Assembly: GCA_034096865.1 (NCBI GenBank)
Contig: JAWQFJ010000609.1
Location: 64,766-122,265 of the forward strand
Source: Theodoxus fluviatilis
Taxonomy: Eukaryota > Mollusca > Gastropoda > Cycloneritida > Neritidae
Direction of reading: 5' to 3'
DNA length: 57,500 nt
Part shown: positions 44,368 to 57,500 of the stretch, one piece after another
Layout of the letters: every line of letters begins with the position of its first letter
How positions within the stretch are numbered: position 1 is the first letter of the stretch
Program-made: the position numbers and the translations under genes
Notes under the pieces: generated by a model
What the model saw: only the letters and a program-made list of their open reading frames with translations
The model's database searches: none
What the model was told of the DNA's origin: nothing

Positions 44368-45293
44368 GAGACGAATGCGTTCCGTTGACTCTGCTTCATC
44401 TCTGCTACAGTGTAGCAGGGTCACGAGTTTCGATTGGTCGGTTTCTTTAATTACTTTAAAAGCACGTTACCATTAAAAGTAGAGGGTTTTGGAGGCCCTC
44501 TTTGGATACATGAATCCCTAAAATTATTTCACATTCAATTATATCCCTCTTGATCAAATAGACAACTTCATAAAAGCATTAGGGTCGAAAATCCATTAAT
44601 AACAAAAGGGAGGTAACCATCACCAGTCATAGAGGAAGGTCAAGGGAATCCAAACATGTGTGTCGTCTGCTAAATCGTTACACTCATGGGTATAAATGCC
44701 GACGTTTACTACAACTATCAAACCAAGACATACAATCCACTCTGCAACGGTGATGAGAGCACGAAAACATATATTTCTTCGAAATTTGACAGCAATCGGC
44801 ACGTTTGCCACTTCCATGGTATGTAAACTCCATGGTTTGAAGCATGTTTACCGTGCAAGTCCGTAGATTGACTTCCAATTAGTTCTGTTTAGTATGAGCC
44901 AATCAAATGCGGCTATGAGTTCTGTAGCTTCATTGTTGCTAGGCACAGCAGGTGGCGCACTCTAGTGTGAAGCAGTTAGAGCTCCTTCTGAGACGCTCGA
45001 GCTGCTGCGCGACCTTGACAGGAAGTTGACCTCTGCCACTGGCTGAAACGTCACCAAAGATTGTGTATGAATGATTTTCGACCCTAATACTTTTATTTAG
45101 TCGTTTCTTCGATCAAGAGTGATAAATGTGAGTGTAAAATAATATTGGGGATTCGTGTATTCAAAGAGGGCCCCCAAAACCCTATACTTTTAATGATAAT
45201 GTGCTTTAAAAGTTATTAAATAAAACCAACCAATCAAAACTCTTGAGGCTGCTACACCGTAGCAGAGATGAAGCAGAGTGCAACGGAACGCAG
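44368..45293. mobile_element. Foldback element with inverted arms of about 225 bp
   Basis: The left arm (about 44368-44595) and right arm (about 45068-45293) are inverted copies: TGCGTTCCGTTG start, CTCTGCTTCATCTCTGCTAC, GGCCCTCTTTG and ATTAGGGTCGAAAAT. The middle is unique and non-coding. No target duplication could be identified. Confidence 0.75.
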
Positions 45294-45296
45294 GGG

Positions 45297-46195
45297 AAGA
45301 TTTAGAATAGAATTCATCGGCTTGCTTAGGCGTCCAGGGCCTATCGCCGATTCTGGTAGTTCTCTGGCTGTATTTTTATTGTTCTTATGGATACTAGCTG
45401 GTCTTTTACCAGGCCTAGTCTATAACATAATTGCTGTGCATCATCTGCGCCAGTGGTTCCTCCAGCTTGAACATATATCCTTGTAGATGCTTGTCCACTC
45501 TGTTTTTGAACGAGTTCAGGCTCGGTGCCTCAACTACGCTATTCGGGAGGCTGTTCCACATGTTCATAACTCGCTGGGTGAAGAAATGCTGTCGTAAAGC
45601 CGTATTGCATCGGTTTTTCTTGAGCTTGTAGGCGTGACCTCTTGTGACACTATTGTCATCGCAGGAAAAGAGATTCTCTCCAATCTGGTACATGCCGTGC
45701 GTATACTTGTACACTTCTATTAGGTCACCTCTAGTTCTTCTGTAGCACAGACTAGGGAGCCTCATCTTGACAAGTCTTTGTTCATATGTGAGATCCTTCA
45801 ATCCCGGAATTATTTTTGTGGCCCTCCTCTGTACTCTCTCAACGAGTTTTTTGTCTCTTCCGGGTGCCCATACTACATTTCCAAACTCTAGGTGCGGTCG
45901 TACTAGTGCTATGAACAGTAGCCTCATGGACATTCTGTAAACCCGATACTATTGCCGGTAGGCGAAATCTCTAGTTTACTAGAATGCCTCATGGATTCAC
46001 AGTCCAAGTGTTCGTATGATCACCGGATGAGACCCAATAGTCTATTTGCTTTGTTAACCTGCGTTTCAATGTGTTGGGAGAACTTCAGCTCACTATCTAT
46101 CTGCACTCCCAGGTCCCTCTCCACTCTAGTCTCTTCAAGCGTCACCCTTTCTTGACTGCCATGTTTTCTCATTTCATATTTTCTTTTAGAATTGT
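45297..46195 (-). pseudogene. LINE (CR1/Jockey-like) reverse transcriptase C-terminal fragment
   Basis: The minus strand reads ERDLGVQIDSELKFSQHI, then (after a stop and the 56-bp insertion) RLLFIALVRPHLEFGNVVWA, VQRRATKIIPGLKDLTYEQR, VYKYTHGMYQIGENLF and NMWNSLPNSVV. It is 5'-truncated before the catalytic core. Its 3' end carries the (TATTC)n-type tail at 45297. Same family as 30664-30765. Confidence 0.8.
45931..45986. mobile_element. 56-bp mini-transposon of the CATTCT family, 9-bp target duplication
   Basis: CATTCTGTAAACCCGATACT to TAGTTTACTAGAATG, flanked by CCTCATGGA at 45922-45930 and 45987-45995. Removing it and one repeat restores the LINE frame (CESMRLLF). It consists only of the two family termini. 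Confidence 0.9.
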
Positions 46196-46331
46196 TTTTT
46201 TTTAAGCAAAACCCGCGTTATTATTTTCGCTTCGTGAATGGGGATTTAACCTAGTACCTACCCTCGCAATAGCTAAATCGGGTTTAGAGATAAATCGGGG
46301 TTAAAATAAATCGCCGTTGTGAATACGGGCC

Positions 46332-46550
46332 CTGCTCAACTTTCTTCACAACGACACACTCATCCCTCACGACTACACTGCCAGCACACTTATGGGACCG
46401 CAGACGCTGAATGGTCGAAAACAACTTCTCACATTTGTCACAAAATGGACACACATGATTGTTAAGAGTTGTCTGGCTCTTGAACACTTTCTTACACAAT
46501 TCACATGCAAATGACATTTCCGAAGGTGGAATACGCGCGCACGTTTTCAT
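46332..46550 (-). pseudogene. Helentron N-terminal zinc-finger segment
   Basis: From the ATG at 46550 (or the internal one at 46517, MSFACELC) the frame has two Cys/His fingers: FACELCKKVFKSQTTLNNH and FCDKCEKLFSTIQRLRSH. It reads VVKKVEQ up to the insertion point at 46331 and resumes as VLRGVTSFGG at 43690 once the Harbinger element is removed. Upstream (46560-46850) I see only non-coding sequence. Confidence 0.65.
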
Positions 46551-46559
46551 TTCATTCCG

Positions 46560-46850
46560 GTTGGTCTTTTTACTGGCTGATCGAAGAATTTGAAACCGCA
46601 GTTCTCGAGGTTTAGTCTCTGAAGGACCAACAAGTAGCAGTGTTAAAATGGCTTAGAAACTTATAAAAACCACTATAAAACAGACCTTTGCACACCAACC
46701 CTTCAAGAATTCACATTGTTGCGTGTTTCACCGCACGCAAAACACCAAAATCAAAGGGTTTCCGGCACACGCCCTTCTTCAGTGAACATGCAGAAACACA
46801 GAAATGATGCAACACGTGACGTAAAAAACCTTTAGAATGACATGACGTCA
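46560..46850. other. Presumed Helentron 5' non-coding region
   Basis: Unique sequence upstream of the zinc-finger start codon. No frame or repeat recognised. Confidence 0.4.
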
Positions 46851-46854
46851 TATC

Positions 46855-46884
46855 TGTTTCTCTCTCTATCTCTATCTCTTTCTA

Positions 46885-46939
<55 letters not shown>

Positions 46940-47057
46940 CTCTCTCTCTCTAACTCTCTCTCTCTCTAACTCTCTCTATAAGCTCTGGAATTAAAAAAAC
47001 AATTGTGTAGTTGGACAAAGGTCTCCATTACTTCTTTTCTACTCTCTCTATAAGTGT

Positions 47058-47111
<54 letters not shown>

Positions 47112-47112
47112 C
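46855..47112. repeat. (TC)n and (TA)n microsatellites
   Basis: TC runs surround a pure TA run at about 46905-46935, with further TC at 47057-47108. Confidence 0.95.
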
Positions 47113-47248
47113 AAACAAATTCAGTCCTTCAGGGTAGTCCTTTAAAAACTCTCTCTCTCAGTCAAACACATTCAGTCCTTCAAAAAGCATGTAAGATATC
47201 ATTAGAATCAATGTATCCACTGCTGCTCTTGAACGTTCGAAATCAATA

Positions 47249-47995
47249 GGTCAAACAACTAAACCTAGCAATGAAATAATACACTAAGAAATGCTTTACA
47301 CATTTATTGTACCAAAATACATGTGGCCTTGACCCAAGGTCAAGGTCATCCAAGGTCATGCAACACAAAGCTGTTAAATCAAGACATAGGAAGCATGAGA
47401 TATGGTCACTTTTAGTGGTTCACTACCCCATTTTGGTCACATTTAATAAGGGTCAAAGTGACCTTGACCTTGATGATATGTGACCAAATGTGTCTCATGA
47501 TGAAAGTATAACATGTGCCCCACATAATTATTAAGTTTGAAACAGTTATCTTCCACAGTTCAGGGTCAGGGTCACTTCAAAATATGTATACAATCCAACT
47601 TTGAAGAGCTCCTGTGACCTCGACCTTGAATCAAGGTATGTCAAACTGGTATCAAAAGATAGGGCTTACTTTGCCCTATATACCATATATAGGTGAGGTA
47701 TCCAATCTCAAAAACTTCTGAAAAAATTGAGAACATGTGACAAATGGTTGTTTTTTAGACAACATTTATGGCCCCTGCGACCTTGACCTTGAAGCAAGGT
47801 TAAGTCACTATGTGTGTTTTTTGAGGTCTTGTCATCATACACCATCATGCCACATTTGGTATTGATAGACTTAATAGTCTTCGAGAAAATTCCAACGTTA
47901 AAGTTTTCGGACGCCCGGACCGGACGCCCGGACGCCCGGACGGACGAAACGGGTGAGTACATAGACTCACTTTTGCTTCGCATGTGAGTCAAAAA
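47249..47995 (-). mobile_element. TGACCTT-rich segment, copy E, without 3' end; possible 5' leader of the Helentron
   Basis: Reads from TTTTTGACTCACATGCG at 47995 inward, colinear with other copies, but stops at GGTCAAACAACTAAACC and lacks the last ~90-100 bp including the GGGCTTTGCCC hairpin. It lies upstream of, and in the same orientation as, the Helentron genes. Confidence 0.8.
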
Positions 47996-48401
47996 TCCAG
48001 TAGTCGTTTTCAAAACCACTTTATTCATGCATTAGTAGACTCACAGTGACACAATCAGTAATCAGCATTACCATAAATATACTCCAGTCTCGGGTTCGAT
48101 CCCATGAGGACGCAATGGCTGTTATCTGCGCTCTACAGTTACACGTCTTCTTTGTGCTTTCTCGTGTCTTCTGTTACTCTCTCACTTGTCACGCTCACTC
48201 TCACGCCACTCTGCTTACATGCTTTTTGCAGGTTATATAGAACTTTAAACAGTGAACGAGAAACAAACTAGACCGTCTGGAAGTTGCGCAATAGCGACGT
48301 CACGTGACACTTCAAAGGGCGACTGCACCCTGGCTACGTCACGTAAATGGGCAACGACCTTGTCGAGAAGACTGGCGTAAAATCTGGGGTGGAAGCTACC
48401 A

Positions 48402-48700
48402 CGATATTCGGTTAGACTACCACAGGCGGGCCAAACTAGTGGACTCGTCCGAGGAGAGGGGTGCGGGAGAGACATCGAAGATAACGTAACACACTACCTG
48501 ACGGGCCACATCATTTGATTGGCTGCCCTTTCACGTGGGTTTTATCCAAGCATGAACACCTATAGATGCGAAAACGCAGCCAATCAGATGATGTGGTCCG
48601 TCAGCTTGTGCGCTACGTCATCTTCGATGTCTCTCTTGCACCCCTCTCCTCAGACGAGTCCAATAGTGTGACCCGCCTGCGGAAGTCTAACCCGATAGTC
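48402..48700. mobile_element. Palindromic MITE-like element (~125-bp arms)
   Basis: The left arm (GGTTAGACTACCACAGGCGG ... CATCATTTGATTGGCTGC) and the inverted right arm share TGGACTCGTC, GAGGAGAGGGGTGC and GAGACATCGAAGAT. Loop of about 45 bp. No clear target duplication. Non-coding. Confidence 0.7.
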
Positions 48701-49735
48701 TAGTACATTCCAGCACTTTCACAGCAGCGGAAATGATAAAGATGAAGCCGACTTGCATGTCCTTGCCTGCCTTATCGAAACTCACCCTTTCTTTTTCGAA
48801 TGAAGGCTTTGGGGCTCTGCCAGTATTCGTCCAGCTTGCCTGATAACGGTCTGCAGCTAGAGGGAAAATGCACTCGAAGCTAAAGACGTTCGTAGCGTTT
48901 GAAGAAACCGCCGTCTATGCCGTGTTTACCCACCACCTGGCGACCGGGGAGGAGCCCAAGAAAATCCCATTTGCAAACCTCTCCCCTTGCAAAAAAACCC
49001 ACAAAAATAAACGGAAGAGAGCTTGGGCCCCCTCAATTCCTCTTCAAAGACGTTTGTAAACTCGACCTGAAAGCACTCACTTTACTGGGAGAGGCAGAAA
49101 GAGACTGCACACTGCTAGTGACATTCCTTTGGCGATAGCGGCAAGAGCTAGCCACACTACCACAACCAAGCTCAGATGCGCCTCTTTACGTCAAGAATGC
49201 AGCGAGGTGACTGCATGGGTGGTGTCTCCATTCCGTGGATGTTTTTCATGTATCGATCTCGCTCAGACTGCTTCACATGCATGTGGCCCTGTGCGTCCGC
49301 AAAGAGGCACTGCCCGGTAGGATGAGCACCAAATGCACCCACGATGAAAAGCACAGATCCATAGAGAAGTGTTACCGACGAATGCTTACCACCTTTGAAG
49401 AGACGCATGAGCTTTGTCCATTTTGAAGACAATCCAAATCAAAGTATACCGACTACCAGTAGGCCTACTAAACGTTCGCCTCAGATAGGAAATGCTACTC
49501 ACTGCGTAGCTCTTGGCCGCTGTCCAGCAGCCTTCTTCAGCGCTACCGTGAGCGTTAAAAAAATAGTATTTCCTAAAAAAAGTTTCATGGAGACATTTAA
49601 CCTTCTCCGGCAGCGCATGGGCGAGTACAGTGATTGTGATCTGTGTCGGCTTGGGCTGACAGACGTACGCGACGTGAATTTTTCGGAATAATCATCTGAC
49701 GTCACAAAGCGCGGTGGGCTTACAAAAGGGACGCC
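48701..49735. other. Unassigned sequence upstream of the orphan gene
   Basis: Unique sequence of moderate GC content with several frames of 60-98 codons on both strands. None shows a domain, strong composition or splice context. It may hold upstream regulatory sequence. Confidence 0.4.
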
Positions 49736-49782
49736 ATTATTAATTGTGTAGAAGAAATATTTTCGAAGTTTACACCAACTCG
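49736..49782 (+). other. Possible 5'UTR exon end of the orphan gene
   Basis: CACCAACTCGAAG followed by GTAAGAAC at about 49783 is a good splice donor with no coding potential upstream. The first coding exon starts with an acceptor 5 bp before its ATG, so a non-coding first exon is required. Confidence 0.4.
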
Positions 49783-50141
49783 AAGGTAAGAACATAGCTG
49801 TAAGACTTAGTTAGTGCATTGTAGCTGTTAGGAATCAGTTTCCTCAACACTGAAATTCTTGTTGTGTCCACTTTACATGTTCCATCCGATCTTTGGTTTC
49901 GCTTTGATGGACGTGTATGTGAGTATTTAAACGGAGGAACAATTTTGCTATTGCACCATGACGCACTTACTCTTACCATAGCAAAAATGTACGTTATAGG
50001 CCTACGCACTTGAGAGTTACAATGTGAATCCATTACAAAGAATGTTCAAACTCATTAATGAATGAGTACTTATCTGTAGTGATGTACCATTAAGACCGCA
50101 ATTTTTCTCTGTGGTTCGATCTGCCCGTCCATCCGCCTTCC

Positions 50142-50248
<107 letters not shown>

Positions 50249-50280
50249 CTCTCTGTCTCTTTCTCTCTTTCACAGACATC

Positions 50281-57267
<6,987 letters not shown>

Positions 57268-57500
57268 ATGCCCAGCCATACATCCCAGTGCTAATGAACT
57301 TCATGTTCTGGCTTCCACTTCAGGGATGGTGAACTGACTGAAAACTCCCGCACCATATTTCAATCTAGCATTGCACACGAAAATTATTACTTTCACTAAA
57401 CAAAAAACAAAAACAAATTTTTAAATACCAAATTGCGTTTGGAAGAAAAAAGTTTGTGATTGCTGTTTTCACATGGAAAGTGTTGTACCTTTGCTGATGT
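57268..57500 (+). other. Probable 3'UTR of the orphan gene
   Basis: AT-rich sequence after TAA. No AATAAA before the window ends. Nothing else recognised. Confidence 0.4.

Larger units (their letters stand above)
43691..46331. mobile_element. Harbinger-like element, 2.6 kb, CTG target duplication
   Basis: Ends GGCCCGTATACACAACGGCG and GCCGTTGTGAATACGGGCC. CTG flanks at 43688-43690 and 46332-46334. Excision on paper restores the Helentron frame (VVKKVEQ joins VLRGVTS). It contains broken transposase and Myb-like fragments, a foldback element and a LINE. Confidence 0.88.
23189..47995 (-). mobile_element. Degraded autonomous Helentron (Helitron with endonuclease), split by nested insertions
   Basis: Minus-strand coding blocks at 46332-46550, 40872-43690, 40109-40803, 25745-26369 and 23449-24730 read in order as zinc finger, Rep, PIF1-like helicase and AP-type endonuclease. 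At two of the insertion sites (Harbinger and hAT), removing the insert and one duplication restores frame. The 68-bp insertion site also reads through, and the Gypsy junction is one base off. The summed coding length is about 5.6 kb, or about 1,870 codons, which suits this family. Helitrons move by rolling-circle-like transfer using the HUH nuclease and helicase. Outer ends are inferred from TGACCTT-type termini at 47995 and 23189. Extra frameshifts near 26230 and 23781 make it inactive. Confidence 0.75.

Noticed and set aside
45931..45986. Mini-transposons as new introns (introner-like)
   Set aside because: GT and AG near the ends exist, but removal between them would leave 19 extra bases including the duplication and break the frame. 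The host sequences are dead transposon genes.
48092..48104. B-box-like GGGTTCGATCCC as a tRNA gene
   Set aside because: No A box or foldable tRNA around it.
49172..49691. Frames of 86-98 codons on both strands as exons
   Set aside because: No splice partners, no domain and opposite frames equally open.

Overview
The window looks like nuclear DNA of an invertebrate animal. It has long introns with consensus splice sites, abundant microsatellites, many families of dispersed repeats and only three host genes. The repeat style suggests a lophotrochozoan, most likely a marine gastropod mollusc. That is an inference from repeat style, not a proven assignment. Exon coordinates below were built by hand from splice signals, frame continuity and, for PSMD7, recall of the family.

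Host genes. (1) On the minus strand, 543-5323, the 5' part of an unidentified coiled-coil protein gene that runs off the left edge. (2) On the plus strand, 5726-18671, a complete seven-exon gene for 26S proteasome subunit Rpn8/PSMD7 (349 aa), divergent from gene 1 across about 400 bp. (3) On the plus strand, 50281-57267, a four-exon gene for a 316-aa protein I do not recognise, probably with a 5'UTR exon ending near 49782. PSMD7 introns hold several tandem arrays (50-, 58- and 53-bp units), a transposon with 280-290-bp inverted ends, a small MITE and a TGACCTT-rich element.

The centre (about 21.7-48 kb) is a nested pile of mobile elements. The backbone is a minus-strand Helitron of the Helentron type (zinc finger, Rep, PIF1-like helicase, AP-type endonuclease), whose coding sequence lies in pieces between 46550 and 23449. 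It was split by a Harbinger-like element (43691-46331, CTG duplication), a 68-bp mini-transposon (40804-40871, 9-bp duplication), a Gypsy-type LTR retrotransposon (26370-40108, TCAGT duplication) and a hAT-like poly-G element (24731-25744, ACGCA duplication). The Gypsy copy was itself hit just behind its primer-binding site by a 9-bp-duplicating element, which holds a palindromic element, which holds another copy of its own family, a pogo/Tigger element, Harbinger debris and a LINE tail.

Two results stand out. First, the roughly 850-bp TGACCTT-rich element present about eight times appears to share both ends with the broken Helentron: its 5' sequence lies upstream of the Helentron coding region (47249-47995) and its 3' tail downstream (23189-23225), in the same orientation. 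It is therefore a good candidate for that element's non-autonomous partner. Second, one family with 9-bp target duplications includes insertions of only 56 and 68 bp, consisting of little more than two termini, each with perfect duplications.

Host-gene splice junctions also show tandem duplication. Exon 6 of PSMD7 is preceded by three decoy acceptors. The last exon of gene 3 is preceded by in-frame 81-bp copies of its own start, one of which keeps a usable acceptor.
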